Assembly: GCA_031285105.1 (NCBI GenBank)
Contig: JAITWV010000327.1
Location: forward strand, 1-10,785
From: Streptococcaceae bacterium
Lineage (GTDB): Bacteria; Bacillota; Bacilli; Lactobacillales; Streptococcaceae
Direction: 5' to 3'
Length of the DNA: 10,785 nucleotides
This document shows, piece after piece, positions 1-5,289 of the stretch. The notes under the pieces were generated by a model. The model worked only from the letters and a program-made list of their open reading frames with translations, was not told where the DNA came from and did not search any database. Every line of letters starts with the position of its first letter. The first letter of the stretch is position 1. A program made the translations under genes and the position numbers.

Positions 1-576
1 ACAATCGAGGCGAACTATCAGAAAAAAGCATCAGACATCAGATATTTAGGCTCAATTCAGGAAAAAGACTATAATAAAGTCAAAGAGTTATCCAATCAAT
101 CGCAAGAGGTTGATTATACTAAATCAAACAGAGTAATGACTTCCGTGATCGACACATTTTCAACTCTTTCTAAAACGAACGAATTAAAAGAAAGCCAGCT
201 TGCTGTCGAAAACAACAAGAACAATCTTGAAGATGAACCGTTTAATTTCTTATTTGGCTGGACGAAAGACTTTAATGTTGAAGAATATTCTATGAATGGT
301 GCATTTACTGAAGAATTGCAGTTAAACAAAGACTTAGAAATTTTTGGTAGAGGAGCGAACAACGGTAAAATTGAAACACTCAATTATTTCTCTGTTTTTA
401 GAACTAGAGATATTGACAGCAATAATTCTCAGCAAACTGCCGAGTTAGTATATTTATACGATGTGATATTCAATCCTGCAACCGAAAAAATCGAAATGCT
501 TGTTTCAATCGGATTAGATGTAAACAATAATAGCGGACTTCAAGTCGAGGGACTGACTGATTTTAACGCACAGTAA
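1..576 (+). CDS. 3' part of an unrecognised gene, probably of the conjugation cluster
   Basis: The reading frame is open from the first base of the window, so the gene starts upstream; 191 codons and a TAA stop are visible. An internal ATG at 136 has no convincing ribosome site and I do not treat it as the start. The visible protein begins with a charged, Gln/Lys/Asn-rich, probably helical stretch (about residues 1-75 of the visible part). It then becomes a mixed aromatic and beta-like region around the FLFGWTKDF and FSVFRTRDID segments. No membrane segment or known catalytic motif is visible. The next gene follows after 11 bases, so the two are likely co-transcribed. The alternation of a helical stalk and a beta-rich C-terminus would suit an envelope or channel component, but that is only inference. 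I do not recognise the family. Confidence 0.75.
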   Translation, partial: TIEANYQKKASDIRYLGSIQEKDYNKVKELSNQSQEVDYTKSNRVMTSVIDTFSTLSKTNELKESQLAVENNKNNLEDEPFNFLFGWTKDFNVEEYSMNGAFTEELQLNKDLEIFGRGANNGKIETLNYFSVFRTRDIDSNNSQQTAELVYLYDVIFNPATEKIEMLVSIGLDVNNNSGLQVEGLTDFNAQ

Positions 577-587
577 AGGAGAACTTC

Positions 588-785
588 ATGGAACTAATCG
601 GACATGATTTTAAAGTGAAAAGCAAGATGTTTGATTATCCTTTGACCGTTCATGTGATCAAGGAATACGATAAATCAGTGGTTGCTGAAATTGTTGACTA
701 TGATGAACAAGATAAAGGTCGGGTGCTTGACAAAAACAGCAAAATTGTCGTTTCAATCAAGGCTTTAGAAGAAATTGTCGCTTAG
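588..785 (+). CDS. Small 65-residue protein of unknown function
   Basis: The start is supported by a near-perfect ribosome site (AAAGGAGAA, 575-583) with AGGAG six bases before the ATG. The product is 65 residues, with no membrane segment and no cysteine. Alternating hydrophobic and charged residues (FKVKSKMFDYPLTVHVIKEY, then VVAEIVDYDE) suggest a small beta-sheet fold. The acidic DYDEQDK segment would be a loop. It lies 11 bases behind the preceding gene and is followed by a promoter, so it appears to end an upstream unit. Genes of this size often sit between larger transfer genes in Gram-positive conjugative elements. I do not recognise this one and assign no function. Confidence 0.8.
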   Translation: MELIGHDFKVKSKMFDYPLTVHVIKEYDKSVVAEIVDYDEQDKGRVLDKNSKIVVSIKALEEIVA

Positions 786-810
786 AATATCAATTAATTA
801 TAAATTTTAA

Positions 811-842
811 TTGACAACAAGTGTAATTTCAGATAGATTACA
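811..842 (+). promoter_or_regulatory. Sigma-A-type promoter with an overlapping inverted repeat
   Basis: A perfect -35 box TTGACA (811-816) is followed after exactly 17 bases by TAGATT (834-839), four of six matches to the -10 consensus. An inverted repeat TGTAAT-N9-ATTACA (822-827 and 837-842) covers the -10 box and could be an operator. Start of transcription is expected near 846. This gives a leader of about 45 bases before the membrane-protein gene at 892. A second promoter with the same spacing and the same TAGATTA sequence is found at 5159-5187. Confidence 0.6.
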
Positions 843-854
843 GGCGAAGAAAAA

Positions 855-871
855 CAGCAAGATATTTGCTG
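855..871 (+). promoter_or_regulatory. Small hairpin in the leader just before a ribosome site
   Basis: CAGCAA (855-860) and TTGCTG (866-871) form a six-base-pair stem with loop GATAT. It lies in the predicted leader of the 892 gene, directly before its GAGAG ribosome site (879-883). It has no T-run, so it is not an intrinsic terminator. It could affect mRNA stability or ribosome loading, but the stem is short and may be fortuitous. Confidence 0.25.
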
Positions 872-891
872 GTAGAAAGAGAGTTTTTTAA

Positions 892-1200
892 ATGGCATTT
901 ATTCTAGCTATACTAACAACTATAATTTTAATCGTTTTTATGTTTGCGATAGGTTTTAATGGATCGGTTTTAGGACTTGTTGGTGGTATATTTGGGGTTG
1001 TTCTCGTTGTTCCGCTATTTACAGTTATATACCTTATATACAAAGCCATATTTTTTATTTTATCTTCACTTGGTGGAGTTATAGGTGGGCTATTTTTAGG
1101 TTTATTTTCATCGGTTGGCTTCACGGTTGCTTTTATTCTTATCGTAGCACTAGTAGTATGGTATGCGACAAGCGTGATTAAACGTGCATTTTGGTTTTGA
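892..1200 (+). CDS. Glycine-rich integral membrane protein, unknown function
   Basis: The 102-residue product is hydrophobic almost throughout. Roughly three membrane segments are visible: residues 2-21, 25-57 (long, perhaps a hairpin) and 76-95. A short basic tail (KRAF) follows. Repeated glycine steps (GLVGGIFGV, GGVIGGLFLG) favour tight helix packing or oligomerisation. There are no charged residues inside the segments that would suggest a transporter. The ATG is preceded by a modest GAGAG ribosome site eight bases upstream. It is the first gene after the promoter at 811 and lies 18 bases before the next gene. It could be a small channel-associated or immunity-like membrane protein. The family is not recognised. 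Confidence 0.75.
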   Translation: MAFILAILTTIILIVFMFAIGFNGSVLGLVGGIFGVVLVVPLFTVIYLIYKAIFFILSSLGGVIGGLFLGLFSSVGFTVAFILIVALVVWYATSVIKRAFWF

Positions 1201-1218
1201 AGAAAGGAAACAGCAGGT

Positions 1219-1650
1219 ATGAAATATTCAAGATTTGAATTTGTTGGCGAAAATCCTTCTGCATTTGATATAGATTTTCTAAAAAACCAAGAGTTGTATT
1301 TACCTGATTTGTTTCCTGATTTTGAAGGATATTACCCTTCTATTTTAGAAACGACAAGGCTGAAAAAATCAATTAAAGAAAAAGTAATTAACGTGAATAA
1401 GCCAAGATATACCTTTATTGGAGAGAATGTTTCGACTTTTGACATTGATTTTCTTGCCAATCAAGAAATGTATTTATCCAATGATACGGACGAGTTGTAT
1501 AGTCGCTATCCTTCTATTGAAGAAGTTGAAAAACAAAAAAACGCTCGACCTGACAATTATGATTTTGGGGATGACTATTGGAGATATATTGAAGCACAGC
1601 AAAAAATACACGAAGAAACAAACTTCAATATCGTCATGGGCATTTATTAA
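1219..1650 (+). CDS. Protein with two tandem ~46-residue modules, unknown function
   Basis: The 143-residue protein contains an internal duplication. Residues 5-50 align without gaps to residues 63-108, with 23 of 46 positions identical. Each copy has the core GEN-x-S-x-FDIDFL-x-NQE-x-YL followed about ten residues later by YPSI. A basic linker (KKSIKEKV) joins the copies, and a Tyr/Asp-rich tail (NYDFGDDYWRY) follows. No membrane segment or signal peptide is visible, so it is probably cytoplasmic. The ribosome site AGGAAA lies eight bases before the ATG. It is downstream of the membrane-protein gene in the same unit, and a tRNA-like element starts two bases after its stop codon. The conserved acidic/aromatic core suggests a small peptide-binding or protein-binding repeat, which is inference only. 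Confidence 0.8.
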   Translation: MKYSRFEFVGENPSAFDIDFLKNQELYLPDLFPDFEGYYPSILETTRLKKSIKEKVINVNKPRYTFIGENVSTFDIDFLANQEMYLSNDTDELYSRYPSIEEVEKQKNARPDNYDFGDDYWRYIEAQQKIHEETNFNIVMGIY

Positions 1651-1652
1651 AA

Positions 1653-1697
1653 AGCAAGTTATGGTAACTCGCAGGGGTTCAATTCCCCTGCTTGCTA
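1653..1697 (+). ncRNA. tRNA-like element lacking an anticodon arm
   Basis: AGCAAGT (1653-1659) can pair with GCTTGCT (1690-1696) as a seven-pair acceptor-like stem (six Watson-Crick pairs and one wobble). A canonical T-arm lies directly 5' of the 3' strand: stem AGGGG/CCCCT (1673-1677 and 1685-1689) and loop TTCAATT (1678-1684). Position 1697 is A, like a discriminator base, but it is followed by TAT rather than CCA. Between acceptor and T-arm there are only 13 bases. They begin with T and A, as at tRNA positions 8 and 9, and contain GGTAAC. Part of this (GTTA-TGG-TAAC, 1658-1668) could instead fold as a tiny D-arm-like hairpin. There is no anticodon arm, so it cannot decode. Alternatives are a decayed tRNA, an att-site remnant, or an RNA-processing or stability element between genes. 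Confidence 0.5.
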
Positions 1698-1742
1698 TAT
1701 GGCATAGCCAGAAAAAATAATTAATTTTCGGAGGAGTAGGAA

Positions 1743-1883
1743 ATGAGAACAGACGAACGTATCGACAATTTAATTGCTAAATTGGAAAACGGTGGTGGCG
1801 ATTTACGTCAAACTTTAGTTGAAGTTTTGGAAATCGTTAAAAAACTCGACCAGGACCAAGACATCATCAAACGCCAAATGTAA
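1743..1883 (+). CDS. 46-residue helical protein of unknown function
   Basis: This short gene has the strongest ribosome site in the window, GGAGGAG (1730-1736), six bases before ATG. It is followed after two bases by the thioredoxin-like gene, which lacks its own clear ribosome site, so translation of that gene probably depends on this one. The product is strongly charged and, apart from a central GGG, predicted helical. Heptad-like spacing of Leu/Ile (DNLIAKLEN, TLVEVLEIVKKLD) suggests a pair of amphipathic helices and oligomerisation. There is no membrane segment. The family is not recognised. Ribosome site, codon pattern and tight coupling argue that it is real. Confidence 0.75.
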   Translation: MRTDERIDNLIAKLENGGGDLRQTLVEVLEIVKKLDQDQDIIKRQM

Positions 1884-1885
1884 CT

Positions 1886-2347
1886 ATGGAAAAAGAAAAA
1901 CTATTTAAAATACTATTTATGGTTAGTTTGTTGCTTACAGGCATCGTTGCCTTAACAGTTAATAGAAACAACACATCTACTAACTTTAAGGAAACACCTG
2001 ATTTAAAAGCAACGTATATGCAAGCAGTCGATGATAAACAGGACATCTTGCTTGTATTTTACAAACATGGATGTCCTTTATGTGAGACTGGTTTTCCAGC
2101 AGTGGAAGATAAGATAAAACAAGTTGGGGAGCTTAAAGACAATCAATCTGTTTTGTTTGTGGATTTAGAAAGCGACTTTGGTAAAGAGCTAGTTAGCAAA
2201 TATGACATAACACGAACAAGTACGCTGGTGGTTATCCACGAAGGGTTGGCATCAGAGAACTTCTTTTATGCAGAGGAAACGAACAAAGAAGAATATGCTG
2301 TTTTATCAGGCGATATTAACAAAGCCTTCAATCATTTTTTGAATTAA
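1886..2347 (+). CDS. Membrane-anchored thioredoxin-like protein (CPLC motif)
   Basis: The 153-residue protein has an N-terminal basic stretch and one membrane segment (about residues 7-25). A thioredoxin-fold domain follows and should face the outside. The fold shows as strand ILLVFY (54-59), active-site motif CPLC (C63, C66) starting a helix, strand VLFVDLES, and ITRTSTLVVI near residue 113. In thioredoxins the residue before that last strand's TL is a cis-proline facing the active site; here it is Ser112, an uncommon substitution. There is no lipobox. The start is two bases after the previous stop with no separate ribosome site, indicating coupling. A terminator follows at once. A role in thiol-disulfide exchange on secreted or channel proteins is likely; the in vivo substrate is unknown. 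Confidence 0.85.
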   Translation: MEKEKLFKILFMVSLLLTGIVALTVNRNNTSTNFKETPDLKATYMQAVDDKQDILLVFYKHGCPLCETGFPAVEDKIKQVGELKDNQSVLFVDLESDFGKELVSKYDITRTSTLVVIHEGLASENFFYAEETNKEEYAVLSGDINKAFNHFLN

Positions 2348-2384
2348 GTACAAGAACCACTGATTTATGGTGGTTTTTTTGTAC
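2348..2384 (+). terminator. Rho-independent terminator after the thioredoxin-like gene
   Basis: AACCAC (2355-2360) pairs with GTGGTT (2370-2375), loop of nine bases, and a seven-T run covers 2374-2380. An outer pair GTACAA (2348-2353) and TTGTAC (2379-2384) can extend the stem and makes the structure roughly symmetrical. It begins directly after the TAA stop at 2345-2347. Confidence 0.75.
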
Positions 2385-2406
2385 ATTTAATTACATTGAT
2401 TTTTGG

Positions 2407-2437
2407 TTTACCTGAAAAAAATGTTCAAAAATATAAT
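2407..2437 (+). promoter_or_regulatory. Possible promoter with a perfect TATAAT box
   Basis: TATAAT occurs at 2432-2437. The best -35 candidate is TTTACC (2407-2412), four of six matches but with a long 19-base spacer, so the promoter may be weak or need an activator. The -10 box overlaps the left arm of the palindrome at 2433-2473. A transcript would therefore begin at or just inside that palindrome. Confidence 0.35.
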
Positions 2438-2473
2438 GGAAAGTGTGGCTACTAGCCACAGAATTTCCGTTAT
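2433..2473 (+). repeat. Long imperfect palindrome, candidate operator or transfer-related site
   Basis: The outer arms ATAATGGAAA (2433-2442) and TTTCCGTTAT (2464-2473) pair over ten positions with one wobble. Inside, TGTGGCTACTAGCCACA (2444-2460) is a 17-base palindrome, perfect except for its single central base. The two helices are separated by one base on the left and three on the right. No T-run follows, so it is not a terminator. Its place between a terminator and the next gene, overlapping promoter-like boxes, suits binding by a dimeric regulator or an oriT-type hairpin. The sequence alone does not decide. Confidence 0.6.
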
Positions 2474-2488
2474 AAGAATTTCTGTTGT
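2460..2488 (+). repeat. Two direct repeats of AGAATTTCYGTTRT
   Basis: Copies lie at 2460-2473 and 2475-2488, 15 bases apart start to start, with 12 of 14 positions identical. The first copy forms the right arm of the palindrome and the second touches the extended -10 box. The layout is compatible with side-by-side binding of a regulator. There are too few copies to call them iterons. Confidence 0.5.
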
Positions 2489-2496
2489 GATATGAT
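2488..2496 (+). promoter_or_regulatory. Extended -10 promoter for the 2561 gene
   Basis: TGATATGAT (2488-2496) has a TGn extension and a TATGAT box, five of six matches. No good -35 box is present; GTTATA at the right spacing is weak, as is usual for extended -10 promoters. The palindrome and direct repeats occupy the -35 region, so a bound protein there would control it. Transcription would start near 2503, about 58 bases before the ATG. The leader begins with a 7-bp tandem repeat AATTAAG twice (2507-2520). Confidence 0.45.
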
Positions 2497-2560
2497 GTCG
2501 CATAGCAATTAAGAATTAAGCAAAAGAAGAAAATAACTTAAAAGGATAGGTACAATATTT

Positions 2561-3301
2561 ATGGAGAACTTAGCTTCACACGCACAGGACAAAAAAGTGC
2601 AGGAATATTTAATTATGTCGAACGTTTTGTCGTTAGTCATGTGTTTATCAGTAACAATTTTATTATCTTTATCACACACGATTTTATTTAATTCTTTTGA
2701 AGGTCTAAAGATCGAAAACATTGAAAATTTCAGTTATAGTCTTTCAGGAACGTTTGCGCTCCTCCTGATGTTTGTTAGTCTGATTGGGATTTTGTTTTTC
2801 GGTTTATCGGAAGAAAAATTCAAGTTATATTTCCATAGATACTCAACTTCAATTGGTGGCTATATTTTTTTATATGGAACGAGCTTATTGTTGCCTCAAT
2901 TATTTAGAAATTACGCAATGCAAGATTTGAGTAATTACCTGTCATTGTTTATGTTATTAACTGTTTTCTCAATCATTTTAAGAAACGAAATCAACGCATT
3001 GTTGCGAAATTACGCAATGAGTAAAAGTTTTTCTAGTGGGGGGACGTTGAGGGAAGCTGTCAATGTGAACAGAAATGATTTGAGCATCCAGTCAACTTCA
3101 AAAATCACTCAATATTCTCACGGAGTGAGCAGGGAGCGATTATATCTATCTGTTTGGGTTCCCTATTCGCTCGTGCCAATAAAATCTTTATACAAAGTTG
3201 TAGAAAAGGACAATGAATTCTATTGGTTGCGTTCAGACGGATTAGACGAAGTTAGCATCATCTTAGCTATTAAAGAGTTCATGGAAAGGAAAAAAGGTTA
3301 A
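2561..3301 (+). CDS. Four-helix membrane protein with a cytoplasmic C-terminal domain
   Basis: The 246-residue product has four predicted membrane segments, at about residues 21-43, 61-81, 97-113 and 125-141. A soluble C-terminal part of about 100 residues follows and is probably cytoplasmic. That part holds Trp/Tyr-rich stretches (LYLSVWVPYSLVP, FYWLRSDG) and ends in a basic tail. The sequence RNYAM occurs twice (residues 116-120 and 149-153), coded by an identical 14-base stretch. The ribosome site AAAGGATAGG ends ten bases before the ATG, a rather long spacing. It is first in its unit and abuts the next gene with no spacer, so co-expression is expected. A membrane component of the transfer apparatus is plausible. 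I cannot match it to a VirB subunit. Confidence 0.8.
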   Translation: MENLASHAQDKKVQEYLIMSNVLSLVMCLSVTILLSLSHTILFNSFEGLKIENIENFSYSLSGTFALLLMFVSLIGILFFGLSEEKFKLYFHRYSTSIGGYIFLYGTSLLLPQLFRNYAMQDLSNYLSLFMLLTVFSIILRNEINALLRNYAMSKSFSSGGTLREAVNVNRNDLSIQSTSKITQYSHGVSRERLYLSVWVPYSLVPIKSLYKVVEKDNEFYWLRSDGLDEVSIILAIKEFMERKKG

Positions 3302-3949
3302 ATGGCAGGAATAACACTTTACATTGAACCACGCTTTTTCTTAAAACCTGAACATTCGATGTTTTTTAATTCATTAAAGGATAATGGAGAAAATTCAGGC
3401 TTCATTATCCAAAGAAAAAACAACGTTGGCACAGCGTTGGCAAGGGCATATCAGACATCTGTGGTTGCAATGAAAGAAAAAGTTGCTGACAAACAGTATT
3501 GGTACTTCCACAACGCAACAATAACTGATTTTATTGGGGACAGGCAAACTGTGCTACACCATGATAAAGAAATACATTTACTCATTAATGCTACCTTCGA
3601 TAATATTGAAAACAATAATTTAGATTTGTTGTTTCAGGATGCTAAACAAATTGCAATTGCTCGAAACGCCTTTTTTGAAGAACCGAAGTTAAAAAGCGTA
3701 GCGGGGTTGCTTGAAGTGTCAGCAGAAGATTTCAAAGATGCGTTAGAAGATTTACTAAAGCATCCCCAAAAACAAATTGACGAATTGTTTTTACTGATTG
3801 ACATCCAAAAAAGAGAAATAAAAATAGTTGATTCAGAAAAGAAAAAAGCAAGTACCAAAATGTTTGTCTGGAATGAAGAAGAAGATATTAACCCTATATT
3901 GTTGAACGGAAACCGTCCTAATTTCGAGGACTTTCTAAATGGAGATTAA
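3302..3949 (+). CDS. Soluble 215-residue protein of unknown function
   Basis: The ATG follows directly on the TAA of the previous gene; AAAAAGG (3291-3297) inside that gene's end is its ribosome site. There is no membrane segment or signal peptide. The N-terminal half is rich in aromatic residues and may be beta-structured (ITLYIEPRFFLKP, YWYFHNATITDF, IHLLINATFDN). The rest is helical and acidic (DALEDLLKHPQKQIDEL) with a short basic patch KRE and EKKKAS. The C-terminus has several Asn and Asp residues. Sandwiched between a membrane protein and a basic protein in one unit, it may bridge the membrane and a cytoplasmic complex; that is inference. The family is not recognised. Confidence 0.8.
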   Translation: MAGITLYIEPRFFLKPEHSMFFNSLKDNGENSGFIIQRKNNVGTALARAYQTSVVAMKEKVADKQYWYFHNATITDFIGDRQTVLHHDKEIHLLINATFDNIENNNLDLLFQDAKQIAIARNAFFEEPKLKSVAGLLEVSAEDFKDALEDLLKHPQKQIDELFLLIDIQKREIKIVDSEKKKASTKMFVWNEEEDINPILLNGNRPNFEDFLNGD

Positions 3950-3961
3950 AGGAGAGTAACT

Positions 3962-5155
3962 ATGGCAACGTTAGAAAAAATCAAAAAGTCAGTAGAGCCT
4001 TCAAACACAAAAAAAGAAGCACACGAGGCAGTAAAACAAGCGAATAAAAAAAGACAAGAAGTAAAGGAAACACGCAAACAATCTGTAAAAAATGCAGGGA
4101 AAAAATCTTTATCAAACATACGAAATTTGAAGAATAAAGATGAATTAGTCAATTATTTAGAGAGTAATGCTGTTCAGGCATTACAAGAGTGGCAAAAAGA
4201 ACAGGCGATTGATGTTATGAATACACAACTTTGGACTGTTGGTAGCGTTGTTCGCATCATGGAAAATCAAGAATTTGCTGTCTATGACCTAGAAGGCAAT
4301 AGCGGACTATTTTATCAAGGTTACGAAGATGTTTTATTAATAATGACCGAAGAAAACATTCCAGTGTATGTTCGTCAAACTCAAGGTAATATCTGGCAAA
4401 ACGGTAATTTAGCAAACGATGCAGGCAAATACTTCCCTGTGAAAATTACTGAATTTTATGAACGAAAAGACGGACAAATTGTCGCATTAGGTTCAATCAA
4501 AGATGCCCAATACGAAATGGGTATTCGTCTTTGGAAAAAATGGAACTCAAACAAATATCACGACGAATTTAAAACCACAAAAGCCACGGTAAAATCAATT
4601 TCAGAGGATTTTGTCGTTGTTTCATTAAATGAACATGGCGATTACACAACGGTTATCACGAATGAAAACTTTGGTGGTAAATGGCGTACTCGAGATATGC
4701 ACGACTTCTTTAAATTAGGTCAACGCATCACTCTTGATATTAAAAAAATAGAAGAAGTTAAGTTTAATGAACGCAACAATCGCAAAGGTTTAGGGCTAAC
4801 AGGTACTTATTTCTTAGTCGAAGTTGAATATGCAAAGTACAATCAATATTCAAAAGAAAATGTTTATAAGTTGCTGAAAACTACATCAAACAATCAGAAT
4901 GTTGTGTTCCCTGCATTCTTACTTGATTTTGATATGGGTCGCAATTACTATCGTGTAGAAATCGCACCGAATATTGTTATCAAGATGAATATTCCTAAAG
5001 AGTTAGCGTGGAACAAACCGAAATCGGAAGAACTCAAACAGCACAAAATGGTAATGGTTAAAGCAGACGAAACGCTTAACTTCACGCTTGACGAAAATAA
5101 CGAGTTTGATTTTATCAATCATTCTCACGTTACATTCGTAAGTAAACCAGCCTAA
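3962..5155 (+). CDS. Basic-tailed protein with possible OB-fold segments
   Basis: A strong ribosome site (AAAGGAGAG, 3948-3956) precedes the ATG, 12 bases after the previous stop. The 397-residue protein starts with about 60 strongly basic, helix-favouring residues rich in Lys, Arg, Gln and Ala. This tail is suited to nucleic-acid or phospholipid binding. The remainder is mainly beta-like. Two segments (about residues 92-130, GSVVRIMENQEFAVYDLEGNSG, in part, and 205-265, ATVKSISEDFVVVSL) loosely resemble S1/OB-type strands, each with a valine-rich strand, a short acidic turn and a later hydrophobic strand. No catalytic motif is visible. A single-stranded-DNA or RNA-binding helper of DNA transfer is one possibility; a virion-like or scaffold protein is another. 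The gene ends shortly before a promoter and terminator. Confidence 0.8.
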   Translation: MATLEKIKKSVEPSNTKKEAHEAVKQANKKRQEVKETRKQSVKNAGKKSLSNIRNLKNKDELVNYLESNAVQALQEWQKEQAIDVMNTQLWTVGSVVRIMENQEFAVYDLEGNSGLFYQGYEDVLLIMTEENIPVYVRQTQGNIWQNGNLANDAGKYFPVKITEFYERKDGQIVALGSIKDAQYEMGIRLWKKWNSNKYHDEFKTTKATVKSISEDFVVVSLNEHGDYTTVITNENFGGKWRTRDMHDFFKLGQRITLDIKKIEEVKFNERNNRKGLGLTGTYFLVEVEYAKYNQYSKENVYKLLKTTSNNQNVVFPAFLLDFDMGRNYYRVEIAPNIVIKMNIPKELAWNKPKSEELKQHKMVMVKADETLNFTLDENNEFDFINHSHVTFVSKPA

Positions 5156-5158
5156 ATA

Positions 5159-5187
5159 TTGACTTTCTATTATGGTAGTGATAGATT
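5159..5187 (+). promoter_or_regulatory. Sigma-A-type promoter upstream of a terminator
   Basis: TTGACT (5159-5164, five of six matches) and TAGATT (5182-5187) are spaced by exactly 17 bases. It starts three bases after the preceding stop codon. The -10 box and spacing equal those at 811-839, and both read GATAGATTA around the -10. The expected start near 5194 lies only about 40 bases before the hairpin at 5234, so the primary product may be a short RNA or an attenuated leader. Confidence 0.5.
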
Positions 5188-5233
5188 AACGAAAGACAAA
5201 AAAGATTTTTTTCTTTTTGTTTATTAGTTATTT

Positions 5234-5266
5234 ATCCCACACCTGAAAAATGGTGTGGGATTTTTT
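5234..5266 (+). terminator. Strong rho-independent terminator
   Basis: ATCCCACACC (5234-5243) and GGTGTGGGAT (5252-5261) form a perfect ten-pair stem with an eight-base loop, followed by T6 (5261-5266). It ends 23 bases before the next start codon. An A-rich/T-rich pair upstream (around 5197-5221) could form a competing weak hairpin. Confidence 0.88.
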
Positions 5267-5289
5267 GTGATTAAAAAGGGGATGATAAT

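Noticed and set aside
136..576. Complete gene starting at the ATG at 136
   Set aside because: The same frame is open back to base 1 with similar composition, and there is no ribosome site before 136. A truncated longer gene fits better.
888..1124. Antisense frame opposite the glycine-rich membrane protein
   Set aside because: Its Pro/Thr/Lys/Ile-rich product is the mirror of a hydrophobic coding strand, and no ribosome site is present.
1700..1710. TGGC-ATA-GCCA as a terminator or as the CCA end of the tRNA-like element
   Set aside because: The stem is only four pairs with no T-run. The CCA at 1708-1710 is 11 bases past the discriminator position, so it is not the tRNA end.
1418..1720. 100-residue frame overlapping the module-repeat gene and the tRNA-like element
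   Set aside because: It lies in another frame of a well-supported gene, lacks a ribosome site and has no protein-like pattern.
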